Shown: piece by piece, positions 1 to 11,887 of the stretch
Layout: every line of letters begins with the position of its first letter
Numbering within the stretch: position 1 is the first letter of the stretch
NCBI RefSeq assembly: GCF_964204645.1
Contig: NC_134032.1
Span: forward strand, 7,189,175 to 7,253,174
From: Tubulanus polymorphus
Taxonomy: Eukaryota > Nemertea > Palaeonemertea > Tubulaniformes > Tubulanidae
Reading direction: 5' to 3'
DNA length: 64,000 bases
Notes under the pieces: model-generated
What the model was told of the DNA's origin: nothing
Database searches by the model: none
What the model saw: the letters and a program-made list of their open reading frames with translations, nothing else
Translations under genes and position numbers: made by a program

Positions 1-1104
1 ATGATTCTTGACAATAAAGTGTTTGCCTACATCCCGCCTAATTTTTACTATCCACTCCTTGCGTAACTTTTCATCTTTAGGAAACTTGTGAAATGTGACC
101 TTCCCACATCCGGGTTCATGACGGTAGCCTCTCTTAACACAATGTGGGACTACGCAGTGTCTTTTGGATTTACTCTGAAAATAAATATAATCCGACTTTT
201 ATGCCAAGCTATAGAAATAAATGTACCGACTTTCTGTATTTTAAACCTAGAATAAGGCCTACTGGCTTGGTAATATGATATAATTAGATATGATGGTATT
301 TTCTACTGAATGTGCTAAGACTTACCGAGGTTAGGGTTTCTTCAAAGCTACTACCATAGGTTAGACCTAAATCTTGGCTTGGTGTCCTGGTTACCGTTTG
401 CTGGGGTTGTGGCGTGATAAACTAAAAATATAATCAGGTCTAATGAAAAATCAGGAAACCAAAAGTATTTGGACGAAAATCAAGGAAAATTAATATTAGG
501 AACTACGTTCAAATCAATACAAAATCAAATAGGTTTGAAAACGGATAAGGCGCCACCGCTGATTTGTTCTTGAAAAGACTAGCATTCTGTTAATAAAATC
601 TAAGGAAATACTTACAGGATGAGAAAGTTTAGCATTCGGAGTTTCCAGTACTTTGATTGTCTTCCCATTTGAGTTTGAAGTGGCATCATGTGAAGTGAAG
701 AACGGTAATGATGATGATGTTGGGCCTACTACATGATGATGAAGGACAGGCTTCAACGGCTCAGAGTTCAGCGACAATTCTGGTCGTTTCGAAGAGTCAG
801 ACTCCTAAAGTAAAATTGGAAATCATAATTTGGAACAAATTATAACCCTGCTGTAATAGACGAAATCATTTCCCTATTAGTGGCAAGGAAAACACATCAT
901 AGGCCTTTTTGTCAATGCACCAACCAGCTGTTGTTTGCGTTTAACACAGACTTGTGAGACTACGAACGCACAACATCAATCGAACATCACGCATAATCAA
1001 CTATCCATTCAAATATCTATTCAACTCGAAACTGTCATTTTTTTCAAGGTTAATAGAACCACAAATTTCATAGAAATATAAAAACGACTTACCATTGTTC
1101 GCAT
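1..1104 (-). CDS. THAP zinc-finger protein, first four exons (cut by window edge)
   Basis: Minus-strand coding exons with GT/AG borders at 1104-1093 (start ATG), 804-616, 421-326 and 174-1, all joined in phase 0, give about 155 residues. The last visible exon opens a THAP domain: Cys-x4-Cys near its start, then an FHKFPKD-type segment, then a Trp-Ile pair within a basic stretch. The closing Cys-x2-His of the C2CH zinc site would lie beyond position 1. THAP domains bind DNA through this zinc module and occur both in host regulators and in transposases. The preceding 100 residues are rich in Ser, Thr, Pro and Gln and resemble a disordered tail; no other domain is seen. Clean phases and no stop suggest a working gene, but host or transposon origin cannot be decided here. 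Confidence 0.72.
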
Positions 1105-1594
1105 AAGAAAGAAGTTTACGGGACCATTCATCGAAGCGACAATAGCCGATTTGCTATAGGCTAAATTCTATACCGCTGAGTATGCCCTTCCTTTACGTCA
1201 TACTTTCAACAGAAGCCGACTGAGGGCGCTCATTTCCGGATACACGTATAATACGTATACGTAGGCAGAGGGTCGGTTGGTCGGCCGTTTTTATCAAAAA
1301 TAAAATTCATTTCAATGAATCCCAGAAAAAAAGTTTTCACCCGGTACCTTTGAAGTCGGGTCAGTCGGGTTACGGCAAACAGACCATTTATATGGGATGG
1401 CCTAAAATCCATTATGATGTCACATATCAGAGGGTGGCTGAATATTGGTTCATGGAAACCTCTTCCGATGTTGGCCGCGGAAGTTAAAATACCGGTACAG
1501 AAGAAATCGGTTATTAGAATGTTTTAAATCCTGGAATTTACGACTACAATATTCAGATCTCGACCTATACTTTTAGTTTGCAGCTTAATATTCC
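1105..1594. other. Gene-free upstream stretch
   Basis: No coding region recognised. It lies upstream of the minus-strand THAP gene and would hold its promoter and 5' UTR; no convincing TATA or initiator motif was identified. Confidence 0.4.
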
Positions 1595-1759
1595 AGGTCC
1601 ATGTATAATTCAGGGGCCGGTTGCTCAAAAGTTGGTTAAAGATAACCAGCTGATAAATACCATAGTAACAATGAACTTTTAATTGTCACTATGTCAACTA
1701 TCCACTGGTTAACTCTAACCAACTTTTGAGCAACTGGCCCCTGAATTATACATGGACCT
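1595..1759. repeat. Foldback (hairpin) repeat
   Basis: The two halves are near-perfect reverse complements: AGGTCCATGTATAATTCAGG at the left end is mirrored at the right end, and the match continues inward through GGTTGCTCAAAAGTTGGTTA to a short loop around 1660-1690. This is the structure of a short MITE or foldback element. No coding content. Confidence 0.8.
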
Positions 1760-3433
1760 TGCCAGATTTTCAACATTTGATTTGAATCATAACTGTAATA
1801 GAGACAAGATAGCCTTTCTATTGGGCAGTAATGATAATGAAATAATGAAATATGTTCAACAGTTTATTTCTGACTGTTTCCGTATTAGGAACTTGAAACT
1901 GTTTGGTGTACTACCAAAAAAATACCATAATTTCTGTGTTCTTGATAGTTTTATAGTTCATTAAGGAGTAATAAAGTTTATTGTATTGGTAACTTTTGTT
2001 GTAACCAGCTTTAACATGTTATATGTTGTTGTTTTTGGGAATATTAAAACTATTAAAATAAGAACTATTAAAATATTCCCATACATAGATTTGTTCATGA
2101 AGTTGTTGCTCAAAAGTGCTCTTCCTGGCTTCACGCGTACTACCAACTCTGCATTAATTAATGGTAAGCGTACTGCACGGGTTTGAAAAGTTTTTGTCTT
2201 TGTCGATGTCTTTGTTTAATGTGTTGTGTAATTTCAATGTATCTGGATTGAATGTAGTATAAGGTTGCATGCAAAACCATTAAATTCAGAACTATTATGT
2301 GTGACTATTTTTGGTGCGTATCCACTATTGCATGCGGCAGGCTAAAGTGCATAGTATATATTTAGTCTGCTAGATTTGCTCTGTTAAAATGCTATGATGC
2401 TATAGATTCACATTCGTTTGATGTGAATGGGTAGCTGTTGCCATGTAAATTCCTGGACGAAAGATACCATTGCCCTCTTCTGACATCTTACAAGGCCAAA
2501 AAGATACATCAAAGCACACTGACTGGCACACTAGAGTCGAAATTCCTGCAGCTCAAGGTTAAGACAAGAGATTGAGAAAATTGTAGTAGTAGAGGATATG
2601 ATGAAAAGTGTGAATACATACCAGCACAATACTTGGAATAAGATTATTAACTTAATGAGGCATGCAAATTGTGGTCGTTGATAACTTTTCATTTGATAGA
2701 AGCATTGCAACTATTGTTTAACCGTTTTCATGAAATATGCATCTTGATATTGGCAATGTCATACCGATCTAACATGTCAACAAATATTGCCTATCGTTAA
2801 TTGTCAAGAAAGTAAGGTAAAACAAGGCTTGAAAATAATGGAAGCTCTCACTTTTACTAACTACACATATCATTTCCATGCAATTTCAGTGGAAGGAGAT
2901 AAACAAGCTGTGAGCTGAAAGTCATCTTTATTTGCTCTACACTGTAATATGGGCTGCAGTGACACAGAAGGCATTCATTGTTACGGATAATAGTACCGTA
3001 ATTAACTTGGTTGAATTGAGTTTGTTTTTTTTCCATTGATGGTGCTGCCACTGTCTTTTGTGATTGCACAATGGGAATAGTGTTTTGAAGGAGCCTAGCA
3101 GCCATTGTATTCGAGCTTTTCTGAAAAGCAGCATTCACTTTCTGGAATTAAAACTCGTTAAAGTTCGTTTTTGCCCGAGTATCTGGTTTATGGTGAGCTA
3201 GTGTCTGTTGCTGTCGTGTGACCTGGCTTACTATATTGATGACTATGCACGTGTTCAGTTTCATTAAACAGAGCAATTGCATCATCCATGTTTTTTCCTT
3301 CGTTGTGAGTTTTGGCCTCTGACATTTCATCAATTTTGCCATCGTTTATCAGACAATTTGGAATCAACAATTTTATACTTAGAGCAATAAATTTGTAATT
3401 TTTTCATTAAATATTCAGTCTTCTAGTTGTCGT
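1760..3433. other. No recognised gene
   Basis: Mostly AT-rich sequence. Minus-strand open frames at 3138-2857 and 3370-3188 are short, overlap each other in different frames and match no domain I know. The one at 3370-3188 has a plausible mixed composition (His, Thr, Asp rich) and could be an isolated exon, but no splice partner was found. Confidence 0.35.
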
Positions 3434-3650
3434 TTGGTATTTCTGCCACCAGTTATCCGGGCTTATGAACCCATTTTGTGCAGGCGGTACAGCCATTACC
3501 ACAGCAAAACTTGTCCTTACACAGCTAAAGAACAGGCTCATTTCTGCAGCCATATGAAGTCTGAAATGAAGGAAGCAGTGGCAACGATAAAAGCTAAGAA
3601 GGTCCAGACCACAAAAAATGATAAACCCCATAAATGTACTCATTTTGGTA
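3434..3650 (+). pseudogene. Possible degenerate C2H2 zinc-finger exon
   Basis: The plus frame contains a segment reading CPYTAKEQAHFCSHMK, followed about 25 residues later by KPHKCTHFGKF. These resemble the Cys-x-x...HxxxH and linker (KPHKCxxCGK) patterns of C2H2 zinc fingers. Key cysteines are missing, since Phe replaces the second Cys of the last unit, so this would be a decayed or misread exon. The frame runs on to 3853 without recognisable content. Weak call. Confidence 0.25.
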
Positions 3651-4169
3651 AATTCTTATTTTTCCTGTGGAAAGCAACACACACAGAACTTCGTGGAAAA
3701 TTAGGATCATTAATAACTCAGGATCTCCACCGTTTGTGTTTGCGTTTGTGTGGACCCCAAAGCAATATATTTGCTTTATACCTGTCAATTAGAGGTAGAA
3801 GCAAACTGATATATTGTTGCAAAAAACGACTAACCAAGCAAAATGTTTTGTGAATTGAAATGTATATTGATATGAATCAAGAAAGCAGCTGCTTGTTCTA
3901 GGGATGATATGTTTAAGTGTCGTCATGTGAGGTCCATTCAGTTTACAAAGTCGAATCCTTCTTAACCTATGGATTAGGAATATCTAGTAGATCTCATTAA
4001 TCGAAATATTTTTCGAGAATGCCATATACCCAGCGTAAAAAATTATCTGCCGATCAATTGTGCACCATTGGTTACCGAGATAAGTTTTTCAGATGATAGT
4101 TGAACGTCAAAACAAAATAACTGTTTGCTGAATAGGACTGTTGCTACTTTAGATGTGAGGTGTAATGTA

Positions 4170-4489
4170 CTATGCTGCGTTTGTTCGAAAGGTTGTCTAT
4201 GGTGCACTCATTAGCATGTGTCTATTGGTTTCGTAACCAGTATGTTGTAACTCCCAATACGCCTAATATAGTATGCAATACATCGACAGTGATGGCACAA
4301 GAAAGTCATTGGAATGTGTATATTTGAAAGAGAATTCCATCAAATCTTCCAAATTTAGATGAAGAAGCAACAGTTAAATTTGAAATAATGCCCAATGAGC
4401 AGTATTGTGTAAAATGGTCTGAATCACAAGTGCGCAAACAGGTGACGAATGAAGCTCGAATTTCTGGCATCCGATCAATTATCAAAGGT
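4170..4489 (+). pseudogene. Coding-like remnant with in-frame stop
   Basis: One plus-strand frame stays open from an ATG near 4170 to a TGA near 4315, then continues open to a possible donor (AAAG/GTAATT) near 4488. The composition is protein-like, including NLPNLDEEATVKFEIMP and a basic VRKQVTNEAR stretch. It looks like an exon of an old retroelement or transposon gene with one nonsense change. I do not recognise a family. Confidence 0.3.
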
Positions 4490-4734
4490 AATTCTACACC
4501 TATATATCAATACGAAACTATTTACCAAATAGTGGCGCTGTGGAGAAGAATTGGGCCTTGAAATTTTGTGGGGTAGTCAATTATTGTATAAACTAATGCA
4601 ACGGGTATTAACGGGTGTGAAAATATTTATAGGGGGGCCAAACAGACGCAGACAAAATTTCAGCCAATCAGTAAGTAGGAATTCTTATTATAGACTTTTA
4701 CCGCATCAAAACAATTCTACAGTACAGTATCCAT

Positions 4735-4800
4735 ATGCAATCTCAATGGCCCACTTAGTAGAACGCGTGGAGGGTCAGGAGTTCGAGTCCGTGTGGTAAA
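4735..4800 (+). repeat. Possible tRNA-derived SINE fragment
   Basis: GTCAGGAGTTCGAGTCC resembles a polymerase III B box (GGTTCGANTCC). A loose A-box-like TGGCCCACTTAGTAG lies about 20 bases upstream. No cloverleaf can be folded, so it is not a functional tRNA. It directly abuts the Harbinger insertion site. Confidence 0.3.
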
Positions 4801-5343
4801 GGATATATTTTAATTACCTCCGATAGTTCCCGGTCTCCACGGGCCTATTCGATTTTGTAGTCCGGAGAAACCGGTTTCTCCGTTTCTATTCGATTATTGA
4901 TCACTTGGCCATTATTGATCACGACCCACCGGTTTCTCCATTTTCTCCATGACAAAATGGCGACGTATAGCGCTAAGTATGAATTTTACGAAATTATTAC
5001 GTGTACATACTCAATTTTTGACATTACTTTTCGGTAATGGCCTTCCCATCGGAAAGTATAAACCCCTGTCACAACTCTCATGCCTCTGAGACATTGAAAT
5101 AAGCTGTATCTTCTCGTGTAGAGTCCGATGAAAGTTTTCATTGTTGATTACGGGTAAGGGCCTAATTTACTGGTCAGGAGATATTACTGACTGAGTACTA
5201 GACAATTTTCACAATTTTCACTTGACAAGACATATTGATTGTTAAATAAAGGATGAAACAAATTTAAGTACCTGGTATTCAACCAGTTTTTGGTACCTTC
5301 TTTTACACGGAATTGGTCAATTGATTGTTGATTTATTTTACAG

Positions 5344-5733
5344 GACGATGTCTAACTCGGGTTCGGCAGATGTTGCTCTCAAGGACTTGACAATTAAAAT
5401 CGATGGTGTTGATGTAACCTTCTCAGTTGATATCAACACGTTTAATTCAGTTGTGTTACGAAAAGGTAATAAACATCATTCCAGGCTTTTGAATGTTTTC
5501 AGTTTGTCGTTGAGGCCATAGGCCTATAGTTGAGGCATATGTATCTTTCAGAATAAAACAGAATAGGCTACATGAATACTTTTGATTTAAAAAAAAATTA
5601 AATTAAGGTAATGAAGATAGATTTGATAAAGTAAGATTCTATATTACCAGGTTATTTATTCTTTGCAGATTCGAGTGCGCTTGGAGAGATTGTGTCATCG
5701 TATTGAGAATTCAAACAGACAAATGCTAATGCA
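5344..5733 (+). CDS. Small upstream exons inside the Harbinger element
   Basis: After an acceptor (TTTTACAG) an exon begins with ATG at 5348. It encodes 39 residues with an alternating Asp/Val/Thr composition (LKDLTIKIDGVDVTFSVD) and ends at AAAAG/GTAATA (5465). A second candidate exon (5669-5733, TTTGCAG before, GTGAAT after) codes for a basic helix-like peptide, but the splice phase from the first exon leads to a stop after about 12 codons. It may be part of the Harbinger DNA-binding protein or a short separate product. The function is not recognised. Confidence 0.35.
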
Positions 5734-6026
5734 GGTGAATTCTGATTCTATTCTAAATAGCAAACACTTTAAAATATATTTTTGTTGCTGCTTGTGTGGC
5801 ATTGCTCTCCCATTTGCTGCAATATCTATGAACCATTAAAGCTGCCAGCTAATATTTTACTCTATTTCTATGTATTAATAAGTTGCATGTTTATGTCATT
5901 TAAGATCATTTTAGATCATCTTCTAAAATCTTGCAAGACTTCTAATACTGAAAAAATGTCGTCGTTATCCTGTTCAGCTAGTAATGAAACACGTCGACAT
6001 CCGCCAGTTCAACAAAAGCAGAAACT

Positions 6027-6642
6027 ATGGAACTCAATGCCGACAGTGGTGGACGGTGGACAAGAGCAGATTCACTTCGCCTAATTACTCTTTATTCTGG
6101 TTTCAATGATAAAATTAATTCCGGTAAACTACGTAAGACGATGCTGTGGAAACAAATATCGGCAGAATTAGGAAATTTTAGTGCTGAACAAGCACGAGGT
6201 CATTGGCGTACTATCACTAGTGCTTATAAAAGGGTCAAGGACATGAAAAAAGTCGGGGAATGGGAGAGTGAGCGATTATGAATATGAGAATGATTTGGAC
6301 GAATTATTTGGAGATTCGGCAGCTAATATCAACCCGATCACTCTATCGTCGACGGATGAAAACACAAGTTTCGAAGAATCCGAAGCCGGTGGTTCATCGG
6401 TTGATCAATTGGCTGAAGAAATACCAGTATGTGATGAAAGTCTTTCGCGTGAAAGAAAAAAACGACGTGTTAATAGTTCAGCAGCAGAAGTTATCTCTTA
6501 TCTTAAAGAAGTAGATGAAAGAAATGAGCAACAGAGAGAACGTGAAATGGAAGCAGCGGAAAGAATGCACAAAGAAAAAATTGATTTATTAAAGTCATTT
6601 GTTGCAATTCTGGGTAAGGGAGGTAATGAGAATGCCTCTTAG
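6027..6642 (+). pseudogene. Harbinger Myb/SANT-like DNA-binding protein, frameshifted
   Basis: From ATG 6027 the frame gives a Myb/SANT-like (trihelix/MADF type) domain. Aromatic and hydrophobic landmarks are GGRWT..., LWKQISAEL and ARGHWRTITSAYKR, spaced as in such domains, over residues 8-75. Past about 6250 the family-typical continuation (GNGRVSDYEYENDLDELFG, an acidic linker, then a coiled-coil tail rich in Glu and Arg) is in the next frame and ends at 6642. One extra base in the GGGG run near 6256, or an assembly error there, explains the shift. In Harbinger elements this protein helps import the transposase into the nucleus and binds the element ends (family knowledge). Confidence 0.75.
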
Positions 6643-6853
6643 AAGTACTTGGTACAGATGTATTTAAATTCTCAAATTTCAATTATCATTATTAATAATG
6701 CACAGTGTAGACATTCAGCAGTTCTGCGAATTTGAAAAGAATAGTTTCTTGATTTTTGGATCAATGCATTATCAGTACAGAAACTACTGAATGAAAAAAA
6801 GTTGACAGTGCTCTTTTCTTTAGTTAAACTCGGAATAGTTACTCATGTCAGAT

Positions 6854-6919
6854 GTTTGTTGTAATTGTTTTCAAAGTTTAGTTTATGTCTGTTGTAATTG
6901 TTTTCAAAGTTTAGTTTAT
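6854..6919. repeat. 33-bp tandem duplication
   Basis: A 33-base unit containing TGTTGTAATTGTTTTCAAAG occurs twice head to tail with one base difference, between the two convergent Harbinger genes. Confidence 0.8.
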
Positions 6920-7078
6920 TAGTTATGCATTGGCTGTGTTAAGCCAATATGTCAAATGGAGTACATTCAAGAAAAACAACTGTAAAAACCTTTATAACCT
7001 GTTCATGTAACAAGAGAACAAAATATATTTTTGATTTCATTCAAACATTTCTCACCGTAATAGCTTTTAATGTCATTT

Positions 7079-8570
7079 TCATGCTCCGGTTAAATGTCGT
7101 CGGAGTATGTCTCTTTTTAGCACACCTGCACCATCATTTTCCATTGCTGGAGCTACATTTTGCAGTAAATTATTCACATTTAAGCCATCGTCCTCAATGC
7201 CTATTCCTTCCAGTTCATCGTTTGAAATTGTACATATATTATGAAGAACGAAACAAGACATTATGATTTTAATGATTTTCTTCACTGATCTCGAATTCAC
7301 AAAACGTAATCTAGGGAAAAGTCCCTTTAGCCTTCCAAAAGATCGCTCTACAAATGATCGGTCACTCGACAGAAGGTAATTGAATCTTTTATGTGACGGC
7401 GTCAGATTCCCGTCGTTTCTGTACGGTATCATTAACCACGATTTACATGGATATCCACCGTCACCGATCAAATGCTGCATGTCTCCAAACAGTTGCGTTG
7501 CATTATCATAAATGTCACTATTACGTAAAACACGGCTGTCGTTTATGCTTCCGGGCCAGCCAACATAAACATGTGTGTATTTCATGTCCTCGCGGCAAAC
7601 TGCTTGAACGTTCATTGAATGTAACCCTTTACGATTCACAAAAACCTGCTTATCGGCTCTCGGAGGAGCTTGAATTTCGATGAGTACCGTCAATAGCGCC
7701 GATTATTCCAGGGAAACCATTTCGGTTCATGAAGTAATTACTGATTTCAATTTTTTCCTGGTAGTTCGGCCATTTTATAAAATGTCTGCGGAGATTGATA
7801 GCCAATGCATCGATAAGGTTATCGACGCATTTCAGAACAGTGGACTCTGTCACGTCGAATCCATCGGATATCTGCTTTAACGAGTCTTGTGATGCGAGAA
7901 ACCATAATGATATAAGAAGTTTATTTTGTGAAGAAACTGGTTGCTTTCCACGCGGAATTACTGGTTCTTCCATTGAAGGGCATGTTGCAACGTGTCCATG
8001 TAATATATCAAAAGTGAATGGCGTCATACGAAAAAGTTTCCGAAAATCATCTATGAGGTAATAATCAACGACGTCCCGGACATAGTTGTTAATCTTGATT
8101 CTCTCCGACCTCAATCTAGAAAAACATAAAAATCAAAATAAGGTAATAAAGCAAAATAAAGCATGTACATCTACTAAGTAGGGATGTAGATGATGGACTG
8201 AAGTAGGCCTAAAAGATGAAGCCTTGTAGTAGGCTTTGCTAACTGTTCTTCCTTCAGCTTTAATAATCAGATAGGGCCTAAAGCATCTGAATCATTGATC
8301 TTGAAGGTATCTGACAATGAAATTAACTGTACAACAGTCCATTTACTAACTTGAACGAGGTACATGAAAAGCTTGAAGAAAACTTTTTCACTTGCCATTA
8401 GCAGACAGAGCAGGCTAATAAACATTGGATCATTAATTAATCAAGTTCACCTACAGCGTTAATAGCATGGCCACACGCTTTCCATTATTTTCATCTGCAT
8501 GCGCTGTTGCTGGAAGCGGCTCTTCGAGCATTTCCATCAGCAAACTCAAAAAAGTTACGCCAGCCGCCAT
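7079..8570 (-). pseudogene. Harbinger DDE transposase, two exons, frameshifted
   Basis: Exon 1 (8570-8455) starts MAAGVTFLSLL and ends at CT/GTAGGT. Exon 2 (from 8115, after TTTCTAG) restores the frame and shows a helix-turn-helix region (SLKQISDGFDVTESTVLKCV), then GAIDGTH with the first catalytic Asp. At about 7680 the frame jumps: the rest (IEIQAPPRADK..., WPGSINDSRVL with the second Asp, SFVERSFGRLKGLFPRL with the catalytic Glu) is in another frame down to the stop at 7079. The missing dinucleotide lies between GTH and IEIQ. Total length would be about 395 residues, normal for this nuclease. All three catalytic residues remain, so the shift is the only visible lesion. Confidence 0.88.
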
Positions 8571-8662
8571 TTTGGTTCTCCACACCTATTCGATTATGCA
8601 CAAATACCAGAGAAACCGAATATTCAATGCGGAGAATACGGACGGCATAATCGAATAGGCCC

Positions 8663-10300
8663 CACGGGTACAGGTCATCAAAGCTCATAGGGTCTCCATG
8701 GGAATGAACACATAGATTTTAAATGGCCCGACTTAATTCCATTAAATTCATTTATGAAACAAACATACCATTCATAATTGTTGTTTATCCCTTAGGTTTA
8801 ATTGTGTACAGAAAGTAATGTCAAAGATGTGAAGATTCATAGAAGATTTCATAAAAGATGTGGTGAAAAGATGGGACACATGACCTTGATAACCATTCCT
8901 TCATTCGAGTTGCCCTGTGCAGAATTGTGAGATAAGGTCTTTTGGTGAGTTCTAATAAAAGGTTTGTGGTGCATATGTTTCAAAATAAGAACTTGATCGA
9001 TTCGCTGGCCCTACGTGGATTAGGCAGTTGAACAATCCAGCTAAAGTCCCTACCTGCCCAGTATTACCATCGCAGGCCAGGGAGAATTTCCATGGCAGAG
9101 ACGTCATGATTGTATTTCAATAGAACTTGCCATGATAATTATGGGAGCCCTTTTTATTCTTTTATTTAGCATGTTGTCCTTGCAACTGTATTTGCTCATT
9201 ATTAACAGTATAAGCTGGACCTCTAATAGGAGTAAATTGTAAGTTATATCGATGCATTCGTTCAAGCATTACTAACTTTGAGGATTAAAAGTTTTCTTGT
9301 AGTATCAGTGAAATGTGCATGATTACTGCCAATAACCAAGACCAGTTATTGAACCAATCACACAGAAATTCCCCGAGTCTCGTTTCTGAAAAATTTACAT
9401 GTTACCAAAAAGATAAAGCGTAAAAGCTATCATAGGTACAATAATGTGTTCACCTGCTTTTTCTTCTTTCTCACGAAAATGGCACTTTTGTATAAATGAC
9501 GATAGAAGAATAAGATTTTTAGAGAATCTCAAAACTTCACTCTCAAAGCTATTGTGTTATTTCGAATTGTCCTTAAACGCCTAAATTTTTCAAATTTTCT
9601 TGGGGAGCCCAGTTATTCTGATCTCATATTTGGCAATCAATTGCATAAATAACCAAAGGATCGAGAATTTCTCCATCGTTTATATGCGCCGACATATAGG
9701 TGCAGCAATATCACTTATTTAGTATGGTCGAGTATTCAGAATTTGGCCTTCCAAGGCGGGGACAGGACTTTCTAGGGCCAGAAATTCGTAGTACTGCGAG
9801 CTGGTAACGATAATATTAGATGGAATCCCATAAATCGGGAAATCTGGTTGGAAGCAAAGACCTGTGGCTCTAATGCTGACGCAAAGCAGGAAAAAGCTTT
9901 TTCATACAGCACAAGATCGACTGACTAGGTACTGCTATGCCGGTGAAATCACCGTCGCCGTGAATGGCCACACAAGCGATTATTTCAGGCGATTTATAAA
10001 TTTGCCACGATTGGGTGAAAAAATACGCTCGTGTGCCCCTACCTTAAGCAGCTGCAAGACAGACACACGTGTGCACACCAAGATGAAATGAGAATGAAGG
10101 TCTCTGGGAGACTGAGAACGAATAAATCAATACCTGTAGCTTCCGTTCATTATCTTATTTACTAATTCCCTTTTAAATGTAAAAATATAGAAATAATAAA
10201 GGAACCAGATGCGAATTTGAGCGCAGATACCGAGGAGGATGCAACGAAAGTGAAAGGAGGTAATAACAATTTGAACAAGTCTACAGCACCCAAAGAGAAA
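8663..10300. other. No recognised gene
   Basis: Only short open frames. The one at 9864-10091 on plus has no domain or splice context. No repeat structure was noticed apart from ordinary AT-rich runs. Confidence 0.35.
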
Positions 10301-10308
10301 GCCAAGAA

Positions 10309-10580
10309 TCAGATTCAAATTTTGAAGGAGATACTGACTAAAAGACTGACTAAAAAGCTTAATTTCTTGAAGAGAAGAGCCTAAAACACATTATTTACTG
10401 CAGAAATGATTATATCAAGCATTAATACATATGTCTGACAAAAGGAGGATCCAAATCAGATAACTGACAGAGAAAAATAGGACAATCCCAGCTACAAGCG
10501 TTGGAGCTCCCCACTGCACTAAGGTTTCGTGGGTAATGCGATCTTTGAAAATGATTAGTCTTTGATAGTGCTCCTCGGCC
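10309..10580 (-). repeat. Truncated inverted copy of the 16.1 kb repeat element
   Basis: This segment is the reverse complement, with scattered differences, of 16110-16375. Shared landmarks are CTCCTCGGCCTTTAAA at its outer end, AATTTCAAGCG...GGAGCTC, and the ATCCAAATCAG...AACTGACAGAG stretch. It has one terminus only, so it is a truncated copy. Confidence 0.7.
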
Positions 10581-10997
10581 TTTAAACCACAAACCTTATG
10601 CCTGCATAATAATGTGTCCCTTATATTGACAATACATATAGTCTTATTCCTGTGTAATTATTTACAACATTTACACTCGTATTACATTCGTACTACATAT
10701 ATTATTTACAGTAAGGTATCAGTTCCATGCAAATACATTGCCAATTATTTGTTGGCTGGACTTGAAACTACATGCGATATGATTAGACAACCAGCGGCTT
10801 TTGTTGTTGAAGAATCAACATGTTTTAACTTTTGGCATTTTATTTTTGTTTTCACTGCCATTTAGGACAAATCTGATGTTGATAAAAATTTAGAAAGTGA
10901 AGGATCTCGTTGAATGTGGCATAAAGATCATAAAAATGATAGTAATCAGTTGCGTGAGTAGCATTGCAGGGGCATTGATGAGGAACATCCGTTGAAT

Positions 10998-11887
10998 ATG
11001 ATTCCCAACGGAAGACAGAACAGAACATTCAAACTTCTTAATTTACCAGTAGCGATAAAAGCCGGTATAACTGATATTTTGCGGTTACAACGTAATTGCA
11101 AGTTAATGCAATTGTTGTCGGGTAAAACGCATTTCCCTAACTTTTTCGGTATATGCAATAGATCTATTATTAGGGAATTGATGGATAAAACGCTTTTTGA
11201 CTTGCTGAATGAACCAAACACTGATATCGCTCAAGGCGTATATTTGCCTATATGTTTGAGTATCAGTGACGCTATCGCTTTCATTCATGGAATCAGCATC
11301 TTACATAATGACATAAAAATGGATAACATCCTATTGAAAGCATTGCTGGCTGATACAATAATTCCTAAATTCGCTGATTTCGGAAAGTGCACGTTAGCCA
11401 GCTGTCCGATACAATATATAGAGTTGGCAGAACTAAGTATGAAGCCGAATGTAACATCTTGCCCCGTAGCTCCGAACGATAAGCGGGGCGAAGAAAACGT
11501 ATTCGACAGGTGTTTTTTCACTGTTTCGAGTGATTAAACATGTTGTGCACTGATATTCTCTGAATAGTGTTTATAGATACTGAATACAACACATGCAATT
11601 GAAACCAGGAAACCGAACTTCTGCTGAAGATTGCCGCCTGTCAATAGGCAATTTGCGCCACTTATGACTCCTTTGTAACTGGTCAAGTGATATCAATATT
11701 GATTTATATGAAAATAGCAGAAAAAAAATGAAAATTCACTTACAAATATTATATTTTATAATTGTTAGATATCAGTGATGACTTCACACAAGCAATAAGG
11801 CTGATCGCAGAAACTGATGTACCAGAACGCCCATCACCTGATTATAGACTTTTCGAATTGAGTCCTCCCAATGACAACAATGCTTGA
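10998..11887 (+). pseudogene. Degenerate protein-kinase-like gene
   Basis: The main open exon (ATG 10998, stop 11537) carries kinase subdomain marks in order: VAIKAG (subdomain II lysine), LHNDIKMDNILL (catalytic loop, Asp, Lys and Asn kept, Arg of HRD replaced by Asn) and FADFGK (DFG metal-binding Asp). An APE-like region follows but reads VAPND. A GACAG/GTG donor lies near 11513. A separate exon at 11769-11887 after a TTGTTAG acceptor encodes a tail with PERPSPDYRLF, like subdomain XI. The two do not join in phase, and the stretch for subdomains IX-X is not seen. No glycine-rich loop exon was found upstream. A lineage-specific kinase copy in decay is the best reading. Confidence 0.6.

Larger units (their letters stand above)
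4841..8662. mobile_element. PIF/Harbinger DNA transposon, full length, inactivated
   Basis: The left end starts GGGCCTATTCGATT and the right end is its reverse complement, so the termini are inverted repeats; further matches (GTCCG, then GGTTTCTC) follow inward with gaps. The trinucleotide CAC flanks both ends (4838-4840 and 8663-8665), which fits the 3-bp target duplication of this superfamily. Inside are the two genes expected of Harbinger: a Myb/SANT-like DNA-binding protein on plus and a DDE transposase on minus, arranged convergently. Both are frameshifted, so the copy cannot move by itself unless the shifts are assembly errors. Confidence 0.88.

Noticed and set aside
4735-4800. A genuine tRNA gene
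   Set aside because: A B box is present but no acceptor stem, anticodon arm or D arm can be paired, so it is listed only as a weak SINE trace.
6949-8061. Plus-strand frames opposite the Harbinger transposase
   Set aside because: Antisense shadows; the minus strand carries the catalytic motifs.
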